From positions 1-64,000 of the forward strand of contig JAFDXI010000139.1 of the NCBI GenBank assembly GCA_018268035.1: a stretch of DNA of 64,000 nt, read 5' to 3'. How positions within the stretch are numbered: position 1 is the first letter of the stretch; every line of letters begins with the position of its first letter. Position numbers and translations under genes: made by a program. Source of the DNA: Bacteroidota bacterium. Lineage in GTDB: Bacteria > Bacteroidota > Bacteroidia > Chitinophagales > Chitinophagaceae. Of the stretch, positions 39,439-50,853 are shown piece by piece. Under the pieces are notes generated by a model. That model did no database searches. It had not been told where the DNA came from and was given only the letters and a program-made list of their open reading frames with translations.

Positions 39439-39592
39439 GCAATCATTACAATGACAGGTTATAAAAAAAACCTGCCGGTAAACAATTGCAGCCTGCTATT
39501 AAATAATTAAACAAAATCTTTTTTAATACTACCTGCAAGAAAAAATATCTCCGTTCTATTTTTGATTCTGCACAGGTAAACAAACATTTTTT

Positions 39593-41596
39593 ATGAAAAA
39601 AATATTTTTACTCCCCATCGTTATAATATGCTTTCAGTATTCCATTTCAGCGCAAACAAAGAGGCCAATCAACCCATCTGATTACATGCGTTATACCGAT
39701 GTTTCAGACCCGCAGGTTTCGCCTGATGGTAAATGGTGTTTATATACAGTAACGACAGTGGATACATCGGCTGATCAACACAGCAGTGATATCTGGATGG
39801 TGAGCTGGGATGGCAGTTACAATCTGCAACTGACTTATACAGGGGATGATGAAACAACAGCCCGTTTCAGCCCTGACAATAAATATATCTCCTTCTTATC
39901 ATCACGGTATGCCAAGAATGATGACAAGCAAAACAACGAAGCTTCAACACAGTTATGGCTGATGAACCGCATGGGTGGCGAAGCAAAAAAAATTACACAT
40001 GTGCAGAATGATATTGAAGATTATGTGTGGAGCCCTGATGGTAAAAAAATTTTATTGGTGATGAGTGATATTGATTATTCAGATACTGCTGCATCAGGTG
40101 TACGCGACCCTTATGTTATTACGCGTTATCATTTCAAAGAAGATATCAGCGGCTACCTTGATAACAGGAAAACGCATTTATATGTTTTTGATGTTGCAAC
40201 AGGAAACATTGATACGTTAACATCAGGAAATTTTAATGAATCAGATCCTGCATGGAGCCCTGATGGAAAAAAGATTGCATTTGTAAGTAACCATACAGCA
40301 GACCCTGATAAAAATGAGAACGATGATATTTTTGTAATGGATGCCATCAAAGGGGCAATACCACAACAACTCACTACCTGGAAAGGAGAAGACATCTCAC
40401 CACAATGGAGCCCTGATGGAAAATGGATTGCTTATTTACAAAGCAGCAGCGATGAAAATTTTACAATGTATGGTGAAAATATTTTAGCAGTCATCAGTGC
40501 AACAGGTGGCCAACCCAATTTAGTTTCTGCAAAATCAGATAAACAAATATCACAGCCACGCTGGAGCATGGATGGTAAAAATATTATTGTGATTATGGAA
40601 GATGACAGGCAGCAACTGGTTGCATCTTTTGATGTTGCTACTGGAAATTATACGAGGCTTGCTGATGGCAAAAAAGTTTTCTGGAAAGCAGAATTGAACC
40701 AGGCAAACGGAGATTGGTTAGTGAATATGACTGACCCGCAAACACCGAATGAATTATATGTTTTGGAAAATGGAAATTTAAGAAGGCTGACGCATGCAAC
40801 AGATGCTTTCCTGGCGCCTTTGCAAAATATACAGGTGGAAGGTTTTCAAAGCAAGAGTAAGGATGGCACATTGGTATCAGGTATCTTATATCGTCCTGCC
40901 AATACGCCTGCACATGCAAAACTTCCTTTGATTATGTATATCCATGGCGGGCCTGTTTACCAGGACGATTATGAATTTGATATGGAGCGGAATATTTTAG
41001 CAGCAGCAGGTTATGCGGTGGCAGGTGTGAACTATCGCGGCAGCAGTGGCAGGGGAAAAGATTATACCCGTGCCATCTTTGGCGACTGGGGAAATAAAGA
41101 AGTAGTTGATATACTCGGGGCTGTTGATTATCTCGTTGCACAAGGTATTGCAGACTCATCAAGAATGGCTATTGCAGGCTGGAGTTATGGTGGCATACTC
41201 ACTGATTATACTATCGCAACTACTACAAGGTTTAAAGCAGCATCAAGTGGCGCTGGTAGCGCTTTACAACTCAGTATGTATGGCGTGGATGAATATGTAA
41301 CACAGTATGAAACAGAATTAGGCCAGCCCTGGAAAAACCCGTCATTATGGATTAAACTATCTTATCCTTTCTTTCATGTTGATAAAATAAAAACACCGAC
41401 ATTATTCATGGCAAGCCAGAAAGATTTTAACGTACCATCTGTTGGCGCAGAGCAGATGTACCAGGCATTGAGGAGTATTGGCATTCCAACAAAACTTATT
41501 ATTTATCCAGGTCAATATCATGAACTGTCAGTGCCAAGCTATATGCAGTTCAGGTTTAACAATTACATTGACTGGTTTGGAAAATACCTGAAGTAA
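39593..41596 (+). CDS. Exported S9-family prolyl oligopeptidase-like peptidase
   Basis: A 667-residue protein with a signal peptide (about 1-20, ending SAQT). A TolB/DPP-like beta-propeller follows, with repeats such as PQVSPDGKW and WSPDGKKI. The C-terminal alpha/beta hydrolase domain has HGGPVYQDDYEF, the nucleophile in GWSYGGILTDY (about 535), the acid in ASQKDFNVPS and the histidine in GQYHELSVPS. The triad is complete. It probably releases dipeptides or processes peptides outside the cytoplasmic membrane. Single gene. Confidence 0.95.
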   Translation: MKKIFLLPIVIICFQYSISAQTKRPINPSDYMRYTDVSDPQVSPDGKWCLYTVTTVDTSADQHSSDIWMVSWDGSYNLQLTYTGDDETTARFSPDNKYISFLSSRYAKNDDKQNNEASTQLWLMNRMGGEAKKITHVQNDIEDYVWSPDGKKILLVMSDIDYSDTAASGVRDPYVITRYHFKEDISGYLDNRKTHLYVFDVATGNIDTLTSGNFNESDPAWSPDGKKIAFVSNHTADPDKNENDDIFVMDAIKGAIPQQLTTWKGEDISPQWSPDGKWIAYLQSSSDENFTMYGENILAVISATGGQPNLVSAKSDKQISQPRWSMDGKNIIVIMEDDRQQLVASFDVATGNYTRLADGKKVFWKAELNQANGDWLVNMTDPQTPNELYVLENGNLRRLTHATDAFLAPLQNIQVEGFQSKSKDGTLVSGILYRPANTPAHAKLPLIMYIHGGPVYQDDYEFDMERNILAAAGYAVAGVNYRGSSGRGKDYTRAIFGDWGNKEVVDILGAVDYLVAQGIADSSRMAIAGWSYGGILTDYTIATTTRFKAASSGAGSALQLSMYGVDEYVTQYETELGQPWKNPSLWIKLSYPFFHVDKIKTPTLFMASQKDFNVPSVGAEQMYQALRSIGIPTKLIIYPGQYHELSVPSYMQFRFNNYIDWFGKYLK

Positions 41597-41699
41597 GAAA
41601 ATTTCAGTGAAAGAATGTTGTGAGGTATTTGCATAAGTTATGAAGTGATACTATTCATAGTTTGTTTCAAAGGAATATTTTTCATATTAACAAACTAAA

Positions 41700-41955
41700 T
41701 TAGCTTAATGGATTAATTTTTTTTAAAGGTTTACTCTCTGTCAAAAGCATCCAATTTTCTGTCAATTCAGGCTGATGAAGCATAGCCCATTACAAGACCA
41801 AAAGCCCGTGAAGGTAGCGAACCTGAATAAACGGAGAGATCATTAATCCGAATTAGAATTTCAAACTCGCCATATGTTGCATGAAAATGAGGTGGGTTGT
41901 GATCATTCCAATACATCCAAATGATTATACCATAGAAACTGCTAATACAAGGCAG
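41700..41955 (-). pseudogene. Broken DUF4160 gene
   Basis: On the minus strand a frame from about 41953 reads PCISSFYGIIIWMYWNDH followed by NPPHFHATYGE, the hallmark of DUF4160 proteins, and continues to GLVM near 41795. The reading then shifts frame to MLHQPELTENWM and ends ESKPLKKINPLS at 41700. The length is 256 nt, so the frame is broken by one inserted or two missing bases, and the first codon is CTG rather than ATG. It overlaps the end of the DUF2442 gene. DUF4160 and DUF2442 are normally adjacent partners of unknown, possibly toxin-antitoxin, function. Confidence 0.8.
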
Positions 41956-42229
41956 GTTGTTCTTTAGTTAAGTATGAATCAACATCAATTCCCTTGATAG
42001 CACAATAAACATTAATAGTGTCAATATCTAATTCTCCTGGCCATGAGATAGCCCCTGATTCAGATTCAACAAATACTTTAAAAAAATTATCGTTTGTATC
42101 CCATGCCTTGAAAACACTTTTGCCTGACAGATGGCTTAAATCATAATTTCCTTTTGTGCCATCTGTGAATTCAACAAAAAGCAGGTACTTCTTTGTTGCG
42201 GTCACCACTTTTACTTTCGGAAATTGCAT
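41942..42229 (-). CDS. DUF2442 protein
   Basis: A 95-residue small protein of the DUF2442 family. Recognisable parts are VKVVTATKKYLLFVEFTDG, GNYDLSHLSGKSVFKAWDT and the C-terminal ISWPGELDIDTINVYCAIKG. These proteins occur with DUF4160 proteins, and here the partner gene overlaps its 3' end but is broken. The function is unknown. The gene itself looks intact. Confidence 0.88.
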   Translation of the reverse strand: MQFPKVKVVTATKKYLLFVEFTDGTKGNYDLSHLSGKSVFKAWDTNDNFFKVFVESESGAISWPGELDIDTINVYCAIKGIDVDSYLTKEQPALY

Positions 42230-42422
42230 ATTGTAAAACTAATAAAAATTAAAATGATGCCTGAATTTCAACTTTGAAATTAAAGAAATGTTTTCTTGCC
42301 AATCAACATTCTCAAAAAAATGAAGGAAAGTTAAATAAGGAGCAGCTTATTTAACTTTAATGGGGGTAAACCTAAATAGAAATCATTTTTATTCTTAAAA
42401 AATGCCAATGAATTTGTATCAC

Positions 42423-43340
42423 TCACTGAAATATTTCATTTATCTTTTTTGTAATCAGCGATTCATCATTTGAAGCAAGGATTACCTTACCCTGTTTGTC
42501 CAGTAAAACATAAAATGGAATATAATGAACACTATTTAAATCAGCGGCAATAGTTGTTTCATTTTTTCCCTGGTCAATGACCTGGGCCCAGGGCATGTTT
42601 TCTTTGTCAAGCGCCTGCAACCAATCATCATGATCCGAATCAGTAGATACACTGATAATAACAAAATCATTTTGATTGTATTTTGCATAAAGCGCTTTCC
42701 AACCTGGAATTGTTTTTCTGCAAGGCCCACACCATGATGCCCAGAAATCAAGCAACACATATTTTCCTTTTAAATCATTCAACTTTATTTTATCACCATT
42801 GATGCCTGTTCCCGTAAATGATGGTGCATATTCATTTTCCACATAAGGGTTTATCAGCCCTTTCTAATAAACAGCAATTGATTTTCCACCAGGGCTGTTA
42901 ACATACCTGGCAGGAAATATTGTTTTAAATGATTTATCCAGGTATCTTATATATAGTATCATTTCCTAAAAAGCCATTGTTGGAGGCATTACCTCGTTAA
43001 TAAAATACCAGAATGAAAAATAATTTTCTGAATTTTCTTTCAAAAATGAAATCGCCTTGTTGTTATACACTTTATACATTTTAGCAAACAGGAGTTTCAG
43101 CGAGTCATTTGTAAAATATGTGTTACCGTTTTTATTAATAAAATTGTCCAATGTCTGGGCTTCTTTTTTTCTATATGATAATAACTTCTTAAATAATTGA
43201 TTTGAATTTGTATCAAATACAGGCAAGGCATTTTCTAATTTATTATACTTAAGTGCACCTGTAACAAAATTCAAAGAGATTCTCGAAGGTTTTTCATTAA
43301 TAAAGAAAACATCTGAATATGAAATAATACAAAATGCAAT
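42423..43340 (-). pseudogene. Decayed TlpA-like thioredoxin gene with in-frame stops
   Basis: One continuous minus-strand frame from 43340 to 42423 encodes the middle and C-terminal parts of a TlpA/ResA-type protein. It is interrupted by two TAG codons, at 42966-42968 and about 34 codons further on. The C-terminal 139 residues form a full thioredoxin domain with the active site DFWASWCGPCRKT. The helical linker region (FDTNSNQLFKKLLSYRKKE) is upstream. The N-terminal signal peptide and first domain are missing. It is probably a decayed relative of the neighbouring gene at 44252-45375. The intact thioredoxin part could still be translated from GTG 42842, but it would lack export. Confidence 0.8.
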
Positions 43341-43598
43341 TCAATATCGTTTGAAATTTTCATTAACCAACATTCATGCAGCAATAGAGTTGAAGAAATA
43401 TTTTATCATACTACTTGCTACCATTTTAAAACCGGCTCGTAGATCATTGCTTTGTGTTAGTAACAGAAAGAACTTTCAAACTATTATCTGTTTCATTCCG
43501 AAAAGATTTATGACGAACTTTTAAAAAGTACCTGATAATTTTAAAAACCCGAAACCTTGTTTTTTATAATTTATATTTGTATCCATAAAAAATAATAC

Positions 43599-43805
43599 AT
43601 GGAAGTAATTACAATACATCCTAAAAATAAAGAGCAGGCAAATCTCTTTGAGCAATTGGCAAAAACATTAAAAGTTCCTTTTGAAAAAAGTAAAATAAAG
43701 GGAAAGCGTTACAATGCTGAGTTTGAAGAAAAAATGAGAGAAAGTGCAAAACAAGCAAGACAAGGGAAAACAGTAAAAATCAACATTGATGAGTTATGGA
43801 AATAG
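43599..43805 (+). CDS. Antitoxin of a YoeB-type toxin-antitoxin pair
   Basis: A 68-residue charged protein with an N-terminal VITIHPKNKEQANLFEQLAK region (Phd/DUF2683-like) and a basic helical tail KQARQGKTVKINIDELWK. Its stop overlaps the toxin start by 10 bp, the usual antitoxin-first arrangement. Assignment rests on the toxin partner and size. Confidence 0.78.
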   Translation: MEVITIHPKNKEQANLFEQLAKTLKVPFEKSKIKGKRYNAEFEEKMRESAKQARQGKTVKINIDELWK

Positions 43806-44056
43806 AATTTACCCTGAAAGCAAAAGAAGATGTTGACTTTTGGAAAATTTCGGGTAATAAAAAAATTCAAAACCGAATACTAACCCTTTTAGAAAGTATA
43901 AAAGAAACACCATTTAAAGGTATTGGAAAACCGGAACAACTTAAATATGAATGGTCTTCATATTGGTCTCGCCGTATAACCCAGGAACATCGTTTAATCT
44001 ACGAAGTAAAAAATGACAAGATAATTATTCATTCCTTAAAAGGACATTACGATTAG
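43796..44056 (+). CDS. YoeB/Txe-family mRNA interferase toxin
   Basis: An 86-residue RelE-superfamily toxin. The family signatures are TPFKGIGKPEQLKYEWSSYW, SRRITQEHRLIYEV and the C-terminal IIIHSLKGHYD with the expected histidine-tyrosine end. YoeB-type toxins cleave mRNA on the ribosome. It overlaps the upstream antitoxin. It lies inside an accessory patch between two broken TlpA genes. Confidence 0.92.
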   Translation: MEIEFTLKAKEDVDFWKISGNKKIQNRILTLLESIKETPFKGIGKPEQLKYEWSSYWSRRITQEHRLIYEVKNDKIIIHSLKGHYD

Positions 44057-44251
44057 AAGGCATAAAATGTACAGGTAGTGATGAAAAATATTTTACTACC
44101 ATTTTAATTCTGATAGCATAGCCTGGCATCACGTTGAGTTGTTGACAAAGCGCATGAAAATTTATAAATCTTTATAAAGATTTTTTACGGCCTAAATGAC
44201 TAAACGATTAATAAAAGTTATTTTTCCACTACAATTAACATAAAGGCTAAA

Positions 44252-45375
44252 TTACATACTCTTGAATAACTGAAGCTGAGATTCAAATGCAGCTAAATCA
44301 GTTGCTAAGAAATCTTTTTTGTTTTTCAGCGATTCAATGGCTTTTTGCTTACATTCTATAGCTTTGTTTTTATTTTTTGCACGCCAATACATATCTGCCA
44401 TTTTGCTATAGTCCTTAGGAATATTCATGTTTCCAAACATTTCGTATCTATCAATTTCTATCTGATAGGCTTCCGCACCTAACTCATAAATTTCCGGCGG
44501 CAGATTTAATTTATCGGAATAAAACTGAATACCTTCTATTATAAGATCGTAATAAATATCAGTAAAGCCCGGATGTTCAAATAGCTCCTTCCCATACACA
44601 TAAGCATTATGCGGGTTTGTTACAAGCAATATATCGAATATATGCGACTCAAGTAAAGGCGCATACTTCAATACTGTTTCTTTTTTAATCATCAAGTTTA
44701 TCAACTCAAGTATTGAATCTTTATGTTCAATATTGTACGGTGGAAAATGATTTGTATCAATTTTATTCAGGAAGTCATTTATTGAATCATCCAATACTGC
44801 AATGCGGTTTACCAAATTACGCCTGGTTAACGCTTCCTTACTATTCCAGGTATTATTTACTATTTTATAAAGAACCTCTTCTAGATTTTGTGGATGACCA
44901 ATCCATGCTATTGTTCCTTCTTTATCTACAACGAAAGAATTTGGGATACCGTTATTCCGCTCTCCAAACGCATCAAGCCAGGCAGTTTCCATCAAGTTGC
45001 TGTCTTCTATGGCAACTTTATAATCCATTTGTTTGCTCATGCTGTCAACAAATGTCTGTATTTTCTTTTCAGGAATTTTCTTTGCCATGGCGTCAACATC
45101 AATACCAATAATGACTACACTATCTTTTCTGTATTTACGAGCTAAGTTGGAAAGGTGAGGCATCATCGCTCTGCAAGGCGCACACCAGGTTGCCCAAAAT
45201 TCAATAACATATATTTTCTTTTCTCAAATTTTTCAATTGGTGAACCCTTTATCCATTTATGTATATAAAGTGGAGGTGCAGGGTCCCCTATTTTTAAAGA
45301 ATCAGGGTGAAAACTTTGCGAATAAGCACTTGCTATAATAAATAACAAGATAAATAGCGAAAAACTTATTTTCAT
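44252..45375 (-). pseudogene. TlpA-family thioredoxin gene, frameshifted before WCxxC
   Basis: Read on the minus strand, the first 70 residues have a signal peptide (MKISFSLFILLFIIASAYSQ) and IGDPAPPLYIHKWIKGS, and the frame stops at 45163. In another frame the sequence continues YVIEFWATWCAPCRAMMPHL and runs to 44252 (about 300 residues, the typical long helical C-terminus). Length is 1124 nt, consistent with one base lost near 45215-45222 in an A-rich stretch. Full length would be about 374 residues. It is a periplasmic thiol-disulfide protein if functional. The frameshift falls just ahead of the redox motif, so a sequencing or assembly error must be excluded. It lies next to the cysteine-rich peptide gene at 45467. 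Confidence 0.82.
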
Positions 45376-45403
45376 ACAATAGACATATTTATAAGGATAA
45401 TAA

Positions 45404-45442
45404 GCTGTAGTGCACAGCGATATTTCAGGCTAACACTACAGC
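45404..45442 (-). repeat. Inverted repeat between the GG-leader peptide gene and the tlpA-like gene
   Basis: The 9-bp arms gctgtagtg (45404-45412) and cactacagc (45434-45442) can form a hairpin. There is no T-run, so it may be a processing or attenuation element. Confidence 0.45.
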
Positions 45443-45466
45443 AAGAGATAATTATATGCCAAGGTA

Positions 45467-45670
45467 TCAGCACGCCGATGTACAGTAACAATGTGTACCG
45501 TGAATTGAGCAATGTCCGTTAGAAGTTGTACCATCCGGACACGTATTTGTACATGCGCCATCACAGCCACTACCACATTTTCCTGCATCCCCACTTCCTC
45601 CAACAATCTTTTTCATTTCATCGCGGCTCAGCATGCCTTCAATTTTTTTGAAACTAAAACTGTTTTTCAT
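45467..45670 (-). CDS. Double-glycine leader, cysteine-rich peptide precursor
   Basis: A 67-residue peptide with a Bacteroidota-type leader FKKIEGMLSRDEMKKIVGG (7-25, class TIGR04149-like) ending in the GG cleavage site at 24-25. The predicted 42-residue core has eight cysteines at 32, 36, 40, 44, 54, 61, 63 and 67. The first four are spaced C-x3-C-x3-C-x3-C and the rest include CYC. It is otherwise rich in Gly, Thr and Ser. This is a typical substrate of C39-peptidase ABC exporters, possibly a bacteriocin or a disulfide-linked natural product. No exporter or maturase lies nearby, but a thioredoxin-like gene follows. Confidence 0.82.
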   Translation of the reverse strand: MKNSFSFKKIEGMLSRDEMKKIVGGSGDAGKCGSGCDGACTNTCPDGTTSNGHCSIHGTHCYCTSAC

Positions 45671-45802
45671 TTTAAAAAATTTAATTTTTTAAAAAATATG
45701 TGCTTCTCGTTTAAAGCCCGTGAACCCAGTAACGCCTCTAACCGGCACATTGCCGTTTGCAACCGGCAACAATAGGCACCCGGGTAATTTTCTTATTGCT
45801 GC

Positions 45803-45886
45803 CTATACAGTAAGAAAATATTTTAAATCGCCAATGCTGTAAGCATTCCACATCAGGTTTCTGAATTGATTAAATAACGTAAACAT
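45803..45886 (-). CDS. Possible 27-residue peptide upstream of the GG-leader gene
   Basis: A minus-strand frame starting at ATG 45886 reads MFTLFNQFRNLMWNAY and ends at 45803 with FLTV. A promoter-like TAACTTTA/TTTG pair lies just upstream (45916-45947). It could be a signal or leader peptide, or chance. No homologue is known to me. Confidence 0.2.
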   Translation of the reverse strand: MFTLFNQFRNLMWNAYSIGDLKYFLTV

Positions 45887-45915
45887 GTTTTTGTTTTAAC
45901 AGGTATAATGTTTCT

Positions 45916-45947
45916 TAAAGTTAGAGCCATCATTTTTATCAACCAAA
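45916..45947 (-). promoter_or_regulatory. Candidate promoter of the peptide locus
   Basis: On the minus strand TTTG (plus-strand 45944-45947) and TAACTTTA (plus-strand 45916-45923) are 20 bp apart, close to the Bacteroidota consensus TTTG-N19-TAnnTTTG. It would drive the peptide gene at 45467-45670 and perhaps the tlpA-like gene. Confidence 0.45.
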
Positions 45948-46202
45948 ATATAGATTTCAAGTGCCACTTGAAATTGGGGTTGCATTTTTCACAGTTTTCC
46001 CTCTGAAAATTTCATTTTTTAATTGTGGCAAAAAAAATTAAAAACCATTCTTAATCTTCCCTGGTGAAGTCAATAACTAACTATGAAATTGCTATAATTT
46101 TTTACAACAATTTTTATTCATTCCATTTATCACCAACAAAATAATTAAAGTAGTTTCTTACTTCTATTTTACCCCTTTGCTTGTTGTGATACTTATGCGT
46201 TT

Positions 46203-46210
46203 TACTTTTG
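46203..46210 (+). promoter_or_regulatory. -7 box of the CopD-like gene
   Basis: TACTTTTG matches TAnnTTTG exactly, 5 bp before ATG 46216, inside the longer possible frame. It argues for the start at 46216 and a very short leader. Confidence 0.45.
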
Positions 46211-46215
46211 CGGCC

Positions 46216-46680
46216 ATGAATACATGGTATTACATTAGTGTCTGGCTTCATATTATCGGCGTAAGCTTCTGGTTGGGCAGCATGTTGTTCCTGCCGCTTG
46301 CCTTATTGCCTGCCATAAAAAATAATCCTGACAGGGCCAACCTCATGATGGAGACAGGGATCAAATTCCGCTTTTATGGTTATATAACTATGGCTTTGTT
46401 ACTGATAACAGGCATTGCCAACATATTCCTGCGCGGTATAAAAGTATCATTGGATTTTTTCCTGGAAAGCAGTTATGGCAACCTTGTGATAGTGAAAATT
46501 ATTCTCTTCCTTTCCATACTCGCAATAGGCTTCTGGCATGATGTGCATGCAAAAAAAAGATTGCTGAGTGAAGTGCATAATCGCAGGTTCAAAATGGTAG
46601 CACGATGGAGCGGAAGGCTCATGTTGCTGATTTCTTTAGCAATGGCATTTATCGGTGTTATCCTATCAAGGGGCGGATAA
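46216..46680 (+). CDS. CopD-like membrane protein
   Basis: A protein of about 154 residues with four membrane helices. Its first helix YYISVWLHIIGVSFWLGSMLFL carries the W-x-H-I-x-G-x-x-F-W-x-G pattern of CopD/copper-resistance-D and haem-type membrane proteins. A further conserved histidine occurs in IGFWHDVHAKKRL. The function is unclear (copper or redox related is inference). The ATG at 46216 begins MNTWYYISVW. The longer frame to 46177 contains a perfect promoter box and is disfavoured. It is convergent with ligA, 3 bp apart. Confidence 0.82.
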   Translation: MNTWYYISVWLHIIGVSFWLGSMLFLPLALLPAIKNNPDRANLMMETGIKFRFYGYITMALLLITGIANIFLRGIKVSLDFFLESSYGNLVIVKIILFLSILAIGFWHDVHAKKRLLSEVHNRRFKMVARWSGRLMLLISLAMAFIGVILSRGG

Positions 46681-46683
46681 AAA

Positions 46684-49559
<2,876 letters not shown>

Positions 49560-49964
49560 CTATAAATACTTCACCTTAAACCCTGTCTCATTTTTTAAAG
49601 CATCAAATTCATGATCGCCGGTAATAAGAATTGCTTTTTGTTGTATAGTTAATGCAGCAGCAAACGCATCTGCATAACTGAATTTATATTTTGCCTTTAA
49701 TGCAGCAGCCTCCATGCAATTCCTGAAATCAGCATCAACAAAATGAACCGGGAAAGCATGAAGGGCTTTTACAACTTCTTCCGCATTTTTGATATTGGAT
49801 TTCCTTGCCATCATATAAAAAATATCACCTGCATTTACAGAACTCATCAATGCTTCAATCTCATTATTGGCAGCCTGCACAAGTAAATCCCTTACCACAG
49901 TATATTTTGGTTCCTTTCTAAAAAAGGTTATCAATGCGTATGAATCAAAAACAATTTTTTTCAT
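49560..49964 (-). CDS. VapC-type PIN-domain toxin
   Basis: A 134-residue PIN-domain ribonuclease. The acidic active site is present: the first Asp in IVFDSYALI (D7), an acidic residue in the NNEIEALMSS region, and D in KFSYADAFAAALTIQ. The usual TGDHEFDAL (D for metal) follows. Its start overlaps the antitoxin stop (ATGA at 49961-49964), giving antitoxin-first order. The target RNA is unknown. Confidence 0.93.
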   Translation of the reverse strand: MKKIVFDSYALITFFRKEPKYTVVRDLLVQAANNEIEALMSSVNAGDIFYMMARKSNIKNAEEVVKALHAFPVHFVDADFRNCMEAAALKAKYKFSYADAFAAALTIQQKAILITGDHEFDALKNETGFKVKYL

Positions 49965-50230
49965 TTTGAAGTTTTATTGATCCTGCGGATTTTAGCTTCT
50001 TCAAGTCTTGATTCATCCTTCTTCGCTTTTAAGTATTCTTTTGTCGAAGGGGTTACATCTTTAAACCTACCTGCAAAGCCTTCAAAATAAGCAGTATTCA
50101 TTGGCCGGATCATTACCCCATTTTCTGTTTCTTCAAAAATCACTTTAACCCCTGATTTTATTCCATATTTATTCCTGATGCGTTTGGGTATCAGCAATTG
50201 CCCTTTTACTGTTAATACGGATGTTTCCAT
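49961..50230 (-). CDS. AbrB-type antitoxin of VapBC pair
   Basis: An 89-residue DNA-binding protein with an N-terminal SpoVT/AbrB (swapped hairpin) domain, VLTVKGQLLIPKRIRNKYGIKSG. The charged C-terminal tail (KAKKDESRLEEAKIRRIN) would bind the toxin. It overlaps the toxin gene by 4 bp and should repress the operon. The pair sits between related repeat sequences. Confidence 0.9.
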   Translation of the reverse strand: METSVLTVKGQLLIPKRIRNKYGIKSGVKVIFEETENGVMIRPMNTAYFEGFAGRFKDVTPSTKEYLKAKKDESRLEEAKIRRINKTSK

Positions 50231-50536
50231 TTTGTATAATTGTATTACAAATATAAAGAAGTATTACATTATTATAAAGTAATACTTTATTAGAAAAAGA
50301 TACAAATACAGGTTAGGGATATTACATAAGGAGTATTTTTATTATAAATAAATTACGTTTCTGTTTTATTGATGACAGATTTTTCAATTTGTTCAAGGAT
50401 TAATTTAATAAACTAATAAGGTTGTTTTTGTGGGGTTACAATTGTTGTTACTAAGGTCTCATGTATGAGAAAGGGTCCTGTAAAAAGTGTAAATTGAAAT
50501 TGAACAAACATTCAATCACTTTAAAAACAGAGACCC
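50231..50536. repeat. Repeat related to the one at 49.0 kb, left of a transposase remnant
   Basis: This gap contains ttaataaactaataagg and gttactaaggtctcatg (about 50405-50463), a degenerate direct repeat of the block at 49010-49060. It immediately precedes a short IS110-like coding start. No gene lies here. Confidence 0.5.
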
Positions 50537-50632
50537 ATGACACAAGGTAAGAATTTAGATTTTAGTGGTACTATTATTTTTTTAAAGAACGTTATAAAAA
50601 CATTCTTCATTTATCTCCAGCCATAAATTGAA
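50537..50632 (+). pseudogene. Possible IS110-family transposase remnant
   Basis: ATG 50537 reads MTQGKNLDFSGTIIF and then diverges. The KNLDFSG opening resembles the first residues of Bacteroidota IS110 transposases (DEDD domain), but the frame is lost after about a dozen residues. With the repeats on its left it may be the left end of a deleted insertion sequence. The evidence is only the short match. Confidence 0.4.
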
Positions 50633-50853
50633 TATAATTTCATGATTAATGAAATTGTCCACATCCAAATAAAATCATTATTACCCATTAATATTTTATA
50701 ATGTTTTTATAGAATAAAGCTAATGAAGTTGCACATGCACTGACAATAAAAAATTCAACAGCCCATCAAAATTTAATCACCAAATTTTCCAGATGTTTTG
50801 AAGATAACCATTGATGTGGTAATTTTACACACCCCTTCATAAAAAAACATGTC
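50633..50853. other. Upstream region of the second Nudix-type regulator
   Basis: About 220 bp without a gene. It should hold the promoter of the gene at 50854. No clear operator was found. Confidence 0.3.

Noticed and set aside
46177..46215. Longer N-terminus of the CopD-like gene
   Set aside because: The extension contains a perfect -7 box and lacks family similarity; start 46216 is preferred.
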